Shown in pieces: positions 16,828 to 25,360 of a stretch of DNA of 64,000 nt. Below the pieces are notes generated by a model. The model was not told the DNA's origin. It made no database searches and saw only the letters and a program-made list of their open reading frames with translations. The first letter of the stretch is position 1; each line of letters begins with the position of its first letter. Position numbers and translations under genes: made by a program. Origin of the DNA: Pseudomonas fluorescens (GTDB lineage: Bacteria; Pseudomonadota; Gammaproteobacteria; Pseudomonadales; Pseudomonadaceae); assembly GCF_900215245.1 (NCBI RefSeq), contig NZ_LT907842.1:6076001-6140000 (forward strand). The letters run 5' to 3'.

Positions 16828-17335
16828 CATACGCCTGGCACGCACGCAACGCGATCAGTCCGTTATCCCCATCGTCGGTGATGGCGATAATTCGTTGCGC
16901 ATGCGCTGGGTCAAGTTGGGCTCGACGGGCTGCATGAACCACGCCGACGGCGCCGGGGGCGGTAGGCACGTTGCAGCCACTGGTTGGATCCTCGGCAAGG
17001 AGGACTGACAGCCGGACATCAGCAGTAGCAAGCTGGTCACGCAGGCGAGCCTGGTTGCGCTGGGCATCGGATAATTCCTTGGTGTGTTGTTGGTCCTGGG
17101 TGGCGAGCTGATGCTCGGTGGCCATGCGCATGTCTTGCTCGGCCTGCTGCTGACGCCAGGCCTCACTGGTGATTGCGTCAAGGTCTTTCTGATGCGCTGC
17201 ACCTTGCTCCGTGAGCTGCTCGGCGAGTTGCTTGCCAAGGCGCCAACCCTGCGCCTGCCAGGCAGTGCCAGCAGATACCGCCATCAGTACCAGGATCAGC
17301 AGCACCATCCCGGCCAGCTTCTGCACCGGCGTCAC
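16808..17335 (-). CDS. Rz-like inner-membrane spanin
   Basis: 175 aa from GTG 17335, which overlaps the endolysin stop (GTGA). An N-terminal membrane anchor (KLAGMVLLILVLMAVSAGTA) is followed by a long periplasmic coiled coil rich in Gln/Ala/Glu (AEQLTEQGAAHQKDLDAITS). This is the i-spanin layout: it spans the periplasm and with Rz1 fuses the two membranes after the wall is cut. The Rz1 gene is nested within it in another frame. An in-frame extension to 17554 lies inside the endolysin gene and is not used. Confidence 0.88.
   Translation of the reverse strand: MTPVQKLAGMVLLILVLMAVSAGTAWQAQGWRLGKQLAEQLTEQGAAHQKDLDAITSEAWRQQQAEQDMRMATEHQLATQDQQHTKELSDAQRNQARLRDQLATADVRLSVLLAEDPTSGCNVPTAPGAVGVVHAARRAQLDPAHAQRIIAITDDGDNGLIALRACQAYVRAVAH
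16855..17067 (-). CDS. Rz1-like outer-membrane lipoprotein spanin, nested in Rz
   Basis: 70 aa from ATG 17067, entirely inside Rz in another frame. Signal with lipobox: TSLLLLMSGC, Cys20 as the lipid-modified residue. The mature part is short and Pro-rich (LPPPAPSAWFMQPV), the usual Rz1 character. It pairs with Rz across the periplasm. Confidence 0.85.
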   Translation of the reverse strand: MPSATRLACVTSLLLLMSGCQSSLPRIQPVAATCLPPPAPSAWFMQPVEPNLTQRMRNELSPSPTMGITD

Positions 17336-17865
17336 GCCAGCACCTTCAGCGCCTTTTCGTACAGCGCATGTCGATCGTCCTGGCCGGTGAGCCCGCCGTT
17401 GATACGCCGGGTGATCTTCGCGAAGTCGCCCTGATCCGCCAGCGTGTTCAGCCCGCGCGTTGACCAGAACCAGGCAGCCGACATCGCGGCGTGCTGCGGC
17501 TGCTCGAGCAGTTCCGGATTGTTGACCAGGTCCAGGCCCAGGGCTTCGCCGCACGCCGAGTAGTTTGCCCGGCCGGTGATCTGGATCAGGCCCCGGCCAC
17601 GGAACTTGGAACCATCCCCCTTCACAGTGTTGCCCAGATCGGCACGACCTTCGTACGTGAGCTGCTGCGCCGTGGGGCCCCAGATCTCGCGCACGTAGCG
17701 CAGCTGGCCGGACTCATGCCCGACTTGGGCGATGAATGCCGCGACCCGCGCCGTGCCCACGATTCCGTAGCGGTTCATGGCGGTGTTCAGTGCAGGAACA
17801 AAAACGCCGGCTTGGCGGCCGGCGTTCGGGAGGATCTGAAGCAGTTGCTGCTCAGTGATCGGCAT
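17332..17865 (-). CDS. Glycoside hydrolase 19-type endolysin
   Basis: 177 aa. A chitinase-19-like fold: AAFIAQVGHESGQLRYVREI with Glu51 as probable general acid and Glu60 as second carboxylate, then GSKFRGRGLIQITGRANYSA, the hallmark substrate-cleft motif. No signal peptide, so release needs the holin. It cuts the glycan of peptidoglycan at lysis. It is followed with overlap by Rz/Rz1, and a terminator hairpin lies just upstream. Confidence 0.92.
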   Translation of the reverse strand: MPITEQQLLQILPNAGRQAGVFVPALNTAMNRYGIVGTARVAAFIAQVGHESGQLRYVREIWGPTAQQLTYEGRADLGNTVKGDGSKFRGRGLIQITGRANYSACGEALGLDLVNNPELLEQPQHAAMSAAWFWSTRGLNTLADQGDFAKITRRINGGLTGQDDRHALYEKALKVLA

Positions 17866-17880
17866 ACTTTTCTCCAGGCG

Positions 17881-17902
17881 AAAAAAAACCGCTCAACGCG
17901 GT
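17881..17902 (-). terminator. Intrinsic terminator-like hairpin inside late operon
   Basis: Leftward ACCGC-GTTGA-GCGGT followed by eight T, between the tail-fibre stop and the endolysin start. One of five such hairpins in the late region. Confidence 0.6.
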
Positions 17903-17922
17903 ATCGTTTGCAGTAGGCAGGC

Positions 17923-18849
17923 TTATGCCTGAACAGCCTTCAGCGCAGCGACCTCCGCGCGCAGCTCCTTGATTGCGCCCATCAAATCGGTGATTAGCGC
18001 CATTGGCTCGAGCTGCTGAACCCGTGGACTGCCGTCATCGCCTACACCGTCTTTCTCACCGGTCACGGCAAGCGGGTTCACCAACTGCGCCTCATGCGCG
18101 ATCAGGCCTTGGTAAACGACGTCATCCCCTTTGAACACATCGCCGAAAGATTTTCGCTGGTAGGTGACGATCCGGTAAGCATCGATACGATCAAGGTAGG
18201 AGGCTTTTGGCGCATCCTTGATGTATTTCTTGAAACGGTAGTCAGAGCCGAACAGTGTCATGGTGCCTACGTAAGTGGCATCGATATAGACGTCAACGTT
18301 GGAGCCTGTCCAGTTGAAGTTGTAAGACGTTGGGCTGTACGCACCGTTAACTCCGGTTCGGCAGCGAATGCCACGAACAGGCAAGGCCACATTGACCTCA
18401 TTGGTCACGCTAAGCGTGCCGAAAGCGCCGACTGTTGCGCTCACTGTCGGCATTTTTAGTACACCATCTGATGAGTAGGTCATTGATGGACCTGTTTGGG
18501 TATTAGCACCGTTTACTGTACGCCAAGTGAAACCACCGTCACCATTGCCTTTGTTTACAATGAAATGCCCCTCCCCCAGCCCGGCAGCATTCCAGCCCAT
18601 ATACAAACCTTGGACGTTGTACCGGCCTGATGCCAACTGAACGCCTACTTCGCTGAATATTGCGCGGCCATCAGTAACACCTGTGCCGCCCTTGTTAATG
18701 GGAAGGCCTGCAGGAATAGGTCCGCTCGGTGCGCCGAGGGCCGTGTAAATCTCGGTGGTCATGGCATTAATTTTTACGCCAGTGCTGCGAGTGGTATCCC
18801 CGCCAACCCCCGTCGGGGTTGCACCAAGGTTAATCTCTTGTCTAGCCAT
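17923..18849 (-). CDS. Tail fibre protein with S74-type chaperone tail
   Basis: 308 aa. The N-terminus MARQEINLGATPTGVGGDTT and the LPINKGGTGVTDG segment are typical of phage fibre attachment regions. The middle is Gly/Asn-rich beta sequence. The C-terminus DYRFKKYIKDAPKASYLDRI, then YQGLIAHEAQLV, is the peptidase S74 intramolecular chaperone, with LMGAIKELRAEVAALKAV as its closing helix. The domain trimerises the fibre and is cut off in related fibres. It probably binds the host surface. Confidence 0.85.
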   Translation of the reverse strand: MARQEINLGATPTGVGGDTTRSTGVKINAMTTEIYTALGAPSGPIPAGLPINKGGTGVTDGRAIFSEVGVQLASGRYNVQGLYMGWNAAGLGEGHFIVNKGNGDGGFTWRTVNGANTQTGPSMTYSSDGVLKMPTVSATVGAFGTLSVTNEVNVALPVRGIRCRTGVNGAYSPTSYNFNWTGSNVDVYIDATYVGTMTLFGSDYRFKKYIKDAPKASYLDRIDAYRIVTYQRKSFGDVFKGDDVVYQGLIAHEAQLVNPLAVTGEKDGVGDDGSPRVQQLEPMALITDLMGAIKELRAEVAALKAVQA

Positions 18850-18929
18850 AACACTCTCCTAAAAACCAAAGCTGACCCTTGCGAATTCAGCCATCTAAAA
18901 ACTCAGCTACTGAAACCAAAACCATAACT

Positions 18930-19568
18930 TCAACTTATTCGCTTAGCGAATAGCAAGTTGAGAAATAGCGCATCATTCCTAAAGTCGCCGATATTTGATA
19001 GAGTCAAAAGTATCCTATTATTTGGGTAGTCCCAGCCGCACGTTACTTTTGACCATGTGTCTTGTCCTGGAATATCCATGGCGATATTATTAATCATCAT
19101 GTAATCCCCTGAAGAAAAGTTTACAGGCGTAGAGAATATATAGGTGTAACGCCCTGGCGATGGATTGGTGAGAGATATCAGGGTCCAACTAGCCGCCACC
19201 AGAGTGAACTGCGCGCACGGCGTGCCGCTATCAAAAAGAAGCTTTGACGCTCCATCCCACAGTCGCATCCCGTAGGTTGCGGTTTCCATTGATGCGTAGG
19301 CCGCCAGAAAGTATGTTCCTGGCGAGTTTGCCGGGTGAGCGTTTGAGAACCCTGTCCAGTTTCCAGGTGTCCCGATAAGCCTGATGTATTGGAACGATGC
19401 GGTGTTGTCGGGCCGAACAAAGATGAGTGGAGGCTCGTTAGATGTGATCGGGCTTGGAAAGAATGCCCCGGCGTTATACCTTGCTGAATAAAGGATAACC
19501 AGCCTGGAAAACTCCGAGTCCAAAGTAACTACGTCGGATGTATTTGTGAACTTTAGACCGTATGTCAT
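18930..19568 (-). CDS. Tail-tip accessory protein, unknown
   Basis: 212 aa, beta-rich and with many aromatic residues. The start MTYGLKFTNTSDVVTLDSEF resembles the start of the next gene upstream (MTTGIRIWGANGALQLDE) in pattern, so the two look like diverged relatives. Its ATG overlaps the stop of that gene. Position directly downstream of the J gene suggests a tail-tip or fibre-adaptor role. Confidence 0.6.
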   Translation of the reverse strand: MTYGLKFTNTSDVVTLDSEFSRLVILYSARYNAGAFFPSPITSNEPPLIFVRPDNTASFQYIRLIGTPGNWTGFSNAHPANSPGTYFLAAYASMETATYGMRLWDGASKLLFDSGTPCAQFTLVAASWTLISLTNPSPGRYTYIFSTPVNFSSGDYMMINNIAMDIPGQDTWSKVTCGWDYPNNRILLTLSNIGDFRNDALFLNLLFAKRIS

Positions 19569-19918
19569 CGGTATCTCATCACTAATAGTCGCTGAGTTCC
19601 TACGCCGAATGCGCCTGACGTCGGAAGGGCCCTGTTTGCAAACCAGACAATGACCCCGCCCTGCACAATCTGTGCGTCGAACATTGAGTTCCTTGCATCC
19701 TGCCCACTCGGGTCTCCCGAGAACGATATGTTAGGCACGCATACCGCCGTGTAGCTTTCCAGGGTTACCTCAGGGATTGATATAAAGACGTTCCGTGTCG
19801 AGTTTGGTCTCTCAGGGTTTCTTGTCACTAGGGTCGAGTAAACGACCCTTACCGTGAATGAGTTCTCGTCAAGCTGGAGAGCCCCATTAGCCCCCCAAAT
19901 CCTAATCCCTGTCGTCAT
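19565..19918 (-). CDS. Tail-tip accessory protein, unknown
   Basis: 117 aa of mainly beta sequence (FTVRVVYSTLV, then FISIPEVTLESYTAVCVPNI). Its ATG overlaps the end of the J gene and its stop overlaps the next gene (ATGA), so the three are translationally coupled. The N-terminal pattern is shared with the 212-aa protein that follows. No family name known. Confidence 0.6.
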   Translation of the reverse strand: MTTGIRIWGANGALQLDENSFTVRVVYSTLVTRNPERPNSTRNVFISIPEVTLESYTAVCVPNISFSGDPSGQDARNSMFDAQIVQGGVIVWFANRALPTSGAFGVGTQRLLVMRYR

Positions 19919-22900
19919 TCGCTTAGATCACCTATCTGAACTCTCTTAACTCCATTTACATCCCAGAAGCGTAGAGATCTATTAGTCATCATTGAGCGGC
20001 CCTGCCCAGGTACGACACCGTTAATTTCAAAAGTACCGTCGAAGAAAAGCTTCCATCCACTGGTGCCTGCAACGTAATTATTGGACTGGATGTAGTTTCC
20101 GATCTTGGCGTTGGTGATGGTGCCGTCTTGGATGAATGCCGCCTTGATGAACGTCTGCCCACCCTGTATCGCGAACGGCACGATACCGGCCTGCCCGATG
20201 GCGAACCGGTCGGCGTCGATGATGAACTGCGACTGCAGGCCGCCCGGCCCGTTCTCCAACCCAAGCCCGATACCCGCGTACTTGTAGAGGCCGGTCGCGG
20301 CTTCGTACTGCAACCGCACAGTCCAATTTGCCGTGACCTTGCCGTCTACGGTTTGAATGGCCGTGGCATTGGTCTCAATGGCCAAGGTGTTACCACCCAC
20401 CGAGGTCTTCAGCGTCTCGATGCTGGAGGCGAGCACGCCCTCGCCGCTGATCCTTGCGGTTTGCTCGGCGGCTACTGCCGCGGCGTTCGCCGCCACCTTC
20501 ACCTCGACGGACTCGGTTTTCTGCCCCTGGACGAGATCCCCCTCGATCAATGCTGACTGAGTGGACCAGACCCCAACGTAGGCCGCTTCGGAACCCATCA
20601 GCGCGCTATCGTCGCCCTGCATCGGTGGATTGACCTGCAGATATATGCCGTCGACCCGCTGCGCCGTAGTGGTGACCTTCCCGTCGAGCGTGGTTACCGA
20701 GGTCTTGAGCGTGCTCAGGCCGCTGGCCGTAGCATTCACGCCGGTGACTGGATTGTTTACCGTCGTTCTCACCGCATTCAACTGCGACGCCTGGGCGCTG
20801 ATGTCCTGACCGTGCTGATTGATCGTCGCCGAGTTCTGCTGAACCTGCGTCACCAGGGCGTTTACCGTCTGCGTCACCGTGCCGATGTCAGTCCAGTAGG
20901 TTGCGTTCGGCGGCGGGTTGTTTGCCGGTACCGGGCCGTTTGCCTGGTACAGGTGCTGCCCTACGCGAACGATGTCGTTCAAGGCGTAGGCCTTGCCGGG
21001 AACGTACTCCAGCGCGTCCACGATCTGATCAATCAGGCCTTCCAGTTCCTGCTTGGCCGTGTTGATTCGGCTGTTCACCGAACCCGGGCCATTGCCGTCG
21101 ACAAGGTTGATACGGTCGTTGAGCGTCTTCCCAAGCGACGTTTCGTTGATCTGGCCCTTGATCTGTTCAAGGATCGGCCCAGCGTCCGAACTGGCCTGGC
21201 CCATCACACCATTCACCACCGGGTAGACCGGACCTATGTTGCCGGTGCGGTCCACAAGGCGCGCCCAAAAGAACAACGTTGCGCCCGCCAGCAGCTGCTG
21301 CATGCGGTAGTCGGCCTGCGGGTAGGCCAGGTCGGCCAGCTTGGTTGCCGCCTGCAAGTTGTTCGCAGGGCCATACCAGAGTTCGGTGCGTTGCGTGTCC
21401 TCGGCGCCAGCAGGGAAGCCCCACTTGATGCTGATCCCGAAGAGCTCGCTGGTAGTGCGCAGGAACGATACCGCCGGCGGCAGGCCGACCTTGCCTTGCA
21501 AATTGGTCAGGTTCGAGCTCTTCCAGATCGACGATATTTCGAAGGCGCTCACCGACCGCACACGGGCCATATAGGCGCCCGAGTAAATACCGGTGACGTC
21601 GACACTCGTCGAGCCTGTGCGCTGTACCTTGATCCAGTTGCCGCTGTCCTTGCGCCACTCCACGTCATAGGCGACCGCGCCGTTAACAGCAGGCCACGAG
21701 ATGTTCATGGTGCTGATCGCAATACCCTGGTTCACGGCGTAACTCGACGTCAGCGTGACGCTGGCCGGCGGCGGAACAACGGTGACCGGGATAACGCTGA
21801 TTGGACGTTCTTCCAGGCGCGCGCCGGTGTCGATGTGCGCGAACTTGCTTGGGTCGTACTGCACCGCCGAGATCTCGAACACGCCAGGCTCTGGCCGGGC
21901 CACGCTCACGACCCGATACAGCGGGATCGCCAAGTCGTCGGCATCCAGCGCCCACACCAGTTCAGCTTCGGGCGTAAGGGAATAAGCCACGGTCACCGTG
22001 ACTTTCCGGCCACTCACCAGTTGCACGGTCCGCCCCTCACACTTGCCATCAGGCAGGTTTAGGATGAGCCGGTCGCCGGGCTGGGCCTGGGTGTCGCGGT
22101 CCAGGGTTATGACCCTGCCGCTCACAGCCGAGATGCGCCCGCCCACCGGCCGCCCGGCCAGCAGTTCGTCCGCGATCGGGATCACGTAGCCAGGCAGCGG
22201 AATGCGCCCGTCGAGGCCGACCTTGAAGGTGACCGCCCGATCCTTGGAGTTTGTGAGCAGCGCCCACTTACCGCGGCGCTGAGCCTCGGATTCGCGGGTG
22301 CAGCCGATTGCGCTGATCTCGAGCGGATTGTCGCCGTAACGCCGCTGCAGCTTTTGGTCGGTCACCGCCGTGACATCGGTGTCGTAGTTGTTCAACGGGT
22401 TGTCGTAACTGACCAGCGCTCTGGTATAGCGGGTGCGCTCCGATGCGCTGGAGTAGGTGAACCTGCCGTCAATGACGTTCGCACGGGTATAAGCGAAGTC
22501 AAAGTCGGTCGCGCGCGGCATGTCCGCCAGCGTGAAGACTTGGCCCTGAGCCCAGTAGGTCATGCCACGGTAAATAGCCGAGATATCGCGCAGCAGCGAC
22601 CAGGCATCAGACTTGCTTTGCAGATTCAGGTTGCAGATGAAGCGAGGCTCCTGGCCACCCTTCCCGTCCGGCACCAACTGGTCGCAGTACTGCGAGATCC
22701 GATACAGCTCCCACTTGTCCACCATCCACGGCTTTATGCGGCGGCCAAGGCCGAAGCGGTCGGCAGTGGTGATGTCGTAGGTCATCCAGACAGCGTTGTC
22801 GGTCCAGGCTTGCTTGAAGGTGCCATCCCAAACGCCCGAGTATGCGCGCGACACCGGGTCGTAGTTGCTCGGCACCTGCATCTTCTTGAGCTTGGTCTCA

Positions 22901-23640
22901 ACGGTAACGGCCGGAATGCTGCGGAACTGCTCGGCCGAGAATTCGATGTAGAGAAGCGCGGTATTCGGGTAACGAATCTTGGCGTCGATCACCTCTGTGA
23001 AGCCGGCAATCTGCATCGTGTCGGAGATTTTGTTGTTGTTTTGGTTGGCCGTCAGGCGAGTGATGCGCATCAGCCATCCGGTGGTTGCCTTGGGCAGATC
23101 GATCCGACGGGTGCGCTCGTAAAGGCTCGTGGTCTTTCCCGACACGGCCTCATTCAGAACCTCCTGATAAGCGCCGCCATCAGTAGCCAGCTCGACCTTG
23201 TAGCCGATCGCGTAACCGTTGATGTTGCCGCCGGCATCCACCGACTGGAGCGCCGGCCAGGCGAAGCGAACGCGCACAGCCGAAAGCTGCGTATTGGTGA
23301 TCGCTCTTACCCACGGGGTGCCGCTGCGCAACTCAGTGCTGATCGTGGTCTCGTTCTCGACCGACGGAATGCCCTGGATGTACGACTGATCCACAGCACC
23401 GGTGCGCCACTCCCACTTCACGTTCGGGAAATTCATGTTGCCCTGGGGGTCTTGCAGCGGCGTGTTGTCGAGGTAAATGTCCTTGCCCGTGGGCGTGCCT
23501 TCGAATTCACCCTCGCCCACCGCGATCAGAATTTTGGCGATGGCAACGGAGCGCAAGCTATCCGGGGCTTCCGTTGGCGTCTTTGGTTTATCTTCGCCGC
23601 CCTTGGCGCCGTGGATATCAATCTCGCGTGCTGCGCCCAT
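19915..23640 (-). CDS. Host-specificity tail protein J
   Basis: 1241 aa from ATG 23640, where GGAGGAAAG provides the ribosome site; the open frame further upstream crosses a terminator. Lambda gpJ layout: a conserved N-terminal hub (EIDIHGAKGG, then PTEAPDSLRSVAIAKILIA), two or more fibronectin type III-like modules around residues 660-850 (PASVTLTSSYAV, VAYDVEWRKDSGNWIKVQRT), and a helical/beta C-terminal region ending in DUF1983-like sequence that makes receptor contact. It forms the tail tip with I, K and L. Confidence 0.93.
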   Translation of the reverse strand: MGAAREIDIHGAKGGEDKPKTPTEAPDSLRSVAIAKILIAVGEGEFEGTPTGKDIYLDNTPLQDPQGNMNFPNVKWEWRTGAVDQSYIQGIPSVENETTISTELRSGTPWVRAITNTQLSAVRVRFAWPALQSVDAGGNINGYAIGYKVELATDGGAYQEVLNEAVSGKTTSLYERTRRIDLPKATTGWLMRITRLTANQNNNKISDTMQIAGFTEVIDAKIRYPNTALLYIEFSAEQFRSIPAVTVETKLKKMQVPSNYDPVSRAYSGVWDGTFKQAWTDNAVWMTYDITTADRFGLGRRIKPWMVDKWELYRISQYCDQLVPDGKGGQEPRFICNLNLQSKSDAWSLLRDISAIYRGMTYWAQGQVFTLADMPRATDFDFAYTRANVIDGRFTYSSASERTRYTRALVSYDNPLNNYDTDVTAVTDQKLQRRYGDNPLEISAIGCTRESEAQRRGKWALLTNSKDRAVTFKVGLDGRIPLPGYVIPIADELLAGRPVGGRISAVSGRVITLDRDTQAQPGDRLILNLPDGKCEGRTVQLVSGRKVTVTVAYSLTPEAELVWALDADDLAIPLYRVVSVARPEPGVFEISAVQYDPSKFAHIDTGARLEERPISVIPVTVVPPPASVTLTSSYAVNQGIAISTMNISWPAVNGAVAYDVEWRKDSGNWIKVQRTGSTSVDVTGIYSGAYMARVRSVSAFEISSIWKSSNLTNLQGKVGLPPAVSFLRTTSELFGISIKWGFPAGAEDTQRTELWYGPANNLQAATKLADLAYPQADYRMQQLLAGATLFFWARLVDRTGNIGPVYPVVNGVMGQASSDAGPILEQIKGQINETSLGKTLNDRINLVDGNGPGSVNSRINTAKQELEGLIDQIVDALEYVPGKAYALNDIVRVGQHLYQANGPVPANNPPPNATYWTDIGTVTQTVNALVTQVQQNSATINQHGQDISAQASQLNAVRTTVNNPVTGVNATASGLSTLKTSVTTLDGKVTTTAQRVDGIYLQVNPPMQGDDSALMGSEAAYVGVWSTQSALIEGDLVQGQKTESVEVKVAANAAAVAAEQTARISGEGVLASSIETLKTSVGGNTLAIETNATAIQTVDGKVTANWTVRLQYEAATGLYKYAGIGLGLENGPGGLQSQFIIDADRFAIGQAGIVPFAIQGGQTFIKAAFIQDGTITNAKIGNYIQSNNYVAGTSGWKLFFDGTFEINGVVPGQGRSMMTNRSLRFWDVNGVKRVQIGDLSE

Positions 23641-23657
23641 GCTTTCCTCCAGGCAAT

Positions 23658-23679
23658 AAAAAACCGCCTCATGGGCGGC
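23658..23679 (-). terminator. Intrinsic terminator-like hairpin inside late operon
   Basis: Leftward CCGCC-CATGA-GGCGG followed by six T, between the I-like gene and J. Confidence 0.6.
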
Positions 23680-23699
23680 TGCGGTACTGTAGGTCTTGG

Positions 23700-24293
23700 T
23701 TACATCTGGTCTTCGGCGTAAATGGCAGCACTGATGATTGCCCCACCTACTCGCCGCTTGCCGTAGCAAAGCGGGACCGGGTTACCGGAAGCAGTGGTGT
23801 TCTTGGCGCTACCGAAGGCGTAGCCGGGCGTGTTCTCTGGTGCGGCGCTGGTCTTGAGGCCTCCGGCCTGTGGGCTGAGCATCTGGATGACGCCGCCGGC
23901 GACAAGGCCGATGCCTGCCCCAATTAACGGGGTGCCGAACGGAGTTGCCGAGAAAATAACCCCCACGACAATCAAGATCGCGCCGACGATGGTCTGAAGA
24001 ATACCGCCGCGCTTGCTGCCTACGACCACGGGCGCAATGCGGATGTCGCCGGCACCGTTGTAGCTCAGCTCCTTCTCCCCGATATTGCGCTTATCGCGAA
24101 ACACCGCGAACTCAAGGCCGCGCGACTTGGCATTCGAAAGAAACCGCTCGAATCCAGGTATCTGCACGCATAGCGCTTTGATCGCCTCCGCCGGCGATTT
24201 CACCGCGAGCCTGAAGGACTTTCCGAACTGTCGGAGCTGCCCATGCAGGCGAATTGTCGTCATGGGTTGGTAGTTGATCGCTGATGCCTGCAT
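23700..24293 (-). CDS. Tail assembly protein I
   Basis: 197 aa. TTIRLHGQLRQFGKSFRLAV and SPAEAIKALCVQIPGF match the ubiquitin-like N-terminus of lambda gpI; a Gly-rich hydrophobic middle (ILQTIVGAILIVVGVIFSAT, then IGAGIGLVAGGVIQML) and GNPVPLCYGKRRVGGAIIS close it. It takes part in tail-tip assembly and is not in the final virion in lambda. GGAGAAAG precedes ATG 24293; a second ATG at 24263 is possible. Confidence 0.88.
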   Translation of the reverse strand: MQASAINYQPMTTIRLHGQLRQFGKSFRLAVKSPAEAIKALCVQIPGFERFLSNAKSRGLEFAVFRDKRNIGEKELSYNGAGDIRIAPVVVGSKRGGILQTIVGAILIVVGVIFSATPFGTPLIGAGIGLVAGGVIQMLSPQAGGLKTSAAPENTPGYAFGSAKNTTASGNPVPLCYGKRRVGGAIISAAIYAEDQM

Positions 24294-24310
24294 CGCTTTC
24301 TCCGGGCAAT

Positions 24311-24332
24311 AAAAAACCGCCCGGAGGCGGCT
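24311..24332 (-). terminator. Intrinsic terminator-like hairpin inside late operon
   Basis: Leftward CCGCC-TCCG-GGCGG followed by six T, between the cargo lipoprotein gene and the tail I gene. Confidence 0.6.
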
Positions 24333-24347
24333 TGATGATTTTCGATT

Positions 24348-24770
24348 TCAGTTGTATTCGACGTAGGGGCCAAGGTAGTAACCCGACATATCGCCGCTGA
24401 TTCTGTACAGACTTTCTTTGCCGGCCTGGACATTCGCGGAGATAGTTTTAATCGCCGCGCCTGCGCACAGGCCAGAGCCAGCCAGACCTGTTCCAAGGTT
24501 CGTGGAGCCGGCAGGAAGGTAAAAGGTGGCCTTCTGGCCGGTGCCAATCTTCGCCGCCTTGCGCCCATCGACGTAGACCACGATATCGCAACCCGACCCG
24601 ACTGCGCCGGAGTCCCGCACAACTGTTATTTTCCCGCTATCCACGCCGGGTTTGGATTGGAAGGCGTAAACCTCATCGGCAGGCACCGGCTTGGCGTCTC
24701 GCACTGAAATCGCCGTGGAGGCGCAGCCCGCCAGCATCACCACCGCTACCGCCGCTATCAAAATCCGCAT
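24348..24770 (-). CDS. Prophage cargo lipoprotein
   Basis: 140 aa from ATG 24770 (GGGAG 5 bases upstream). Lipobox VVMLAGC with Cys16. The mature part is Gly/Val-rich beta sequence (SGCDIVVYVDGRKAAKIGTG, then ATFYLPAGSTNLGTGL), similar in feel to DUF-type lipoproteins that mimic PEGA-like repeats. It lies between tail genes I and K with its own terminator, so it is a likely moron that alters the lysogen envelope, perhaps blocking superinfection. That role is inference. Confidence 0.65.
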   Translation of the reverse strand: MRILIAAVAVVMLAGCASTAISVRDAKPVPADEVYAFQSKPGVDSGKITVVRDSGAVGSGCDIVVYVDGRKAAKIGTGQKATFYLPAGSTNLGTGLAGSGLCAGAAIKTISANVQAGKESLYRISGDMSGYYLGPYVEYN

Positions 24771-24798
24771 GATCACTCCCTGAAACTAAACCAAAGCG

Positions 24799-25179
24799 TC
24801 ACAGGCTACGCTTCGAGCGGTAGTAAAGGAACAAGCCGGCCGGTATTGCTATTGCCAGCATCGCGCACAAAATGCTTGCACCCTCATCAAGCTTGGCCCA
24901 TCCAACAATCGCCAGAATTTCCCCCAGGATCCACGCCAAAACCCATTCCGTCTTCGAGTATTCACGTGGATTTGCTGGTTCTACCTTCCCGGCTTTCGAC
25001 TTGTAAAGCGTCGAACTCGAAATACCGGTTCCAGGAATTCCCGTGGTGACGCGAGTGCCGCGCTTGCTGAGATTTACAGTTGCACCCTTCACGCCCAGAG
25101 AGGTGCTGATACCGCTCTTGCTAAGGTTGATCTTCACGCCAGGGGCGATTTTGATGCTCTTCCTGATTCTAAGGGCCAT
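24799..25179 (-). CDS. DUF4236 membrane protein
   Basis: 126 aa from ATG 25179. The opening MALRIRKSIKIAPGVKINLS, then KSGISTSLGVKGATVNLSKR and TTGIPGTGISS, is the DUF4236 signature. C-terminal membrane segments follow (WVLAWILGEILAIVGW; ASILCAMLAIAIPAGLFLYY). Function of the family is unknown. It is inserted among tail genes next to the cargo lipoprotein, so it is cargo. Confidence 0.8.
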   Translation of the reverse strand: MALRIRKSIKIAPGVKINLSKSGISTSLGVKGATVNLSKRGTRVTTGIPGTGISSSTLYKSKAGKVEPANPREYSKTEWVLAWILGEILAIVGWAKLDEGASILCAMLAIAIPAGLFLYYRSKRSL

Positions 25180-25360
25180 ACTCAGTTCCATTGAGAAAAG
25201 AGCAACTTTAGCACCAAAATGCCACTACCAAGAATGACGCTCTGTCGGAACCTGTCCAGGCATCCAGCGTGGATGGAATGACAGTGGCCAACGCCGCGAC
25301 GAAAAGATAGCATTGCGCCACCTTACCGCTCCCACCTCAGAATTTGAATGGATTAAATAA

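Noticed and set aside
20812..22062. Long rightward open frame (416 codons)
   Set aside because: Lies wholly within the J gene on the other strand; GC-rich antisense frame with Arg/His/Val-rich translation and no motif.
22354..23721. Long rightward open frame (455 codons)
   Set aside because: Antisense to J; same low-information translation.
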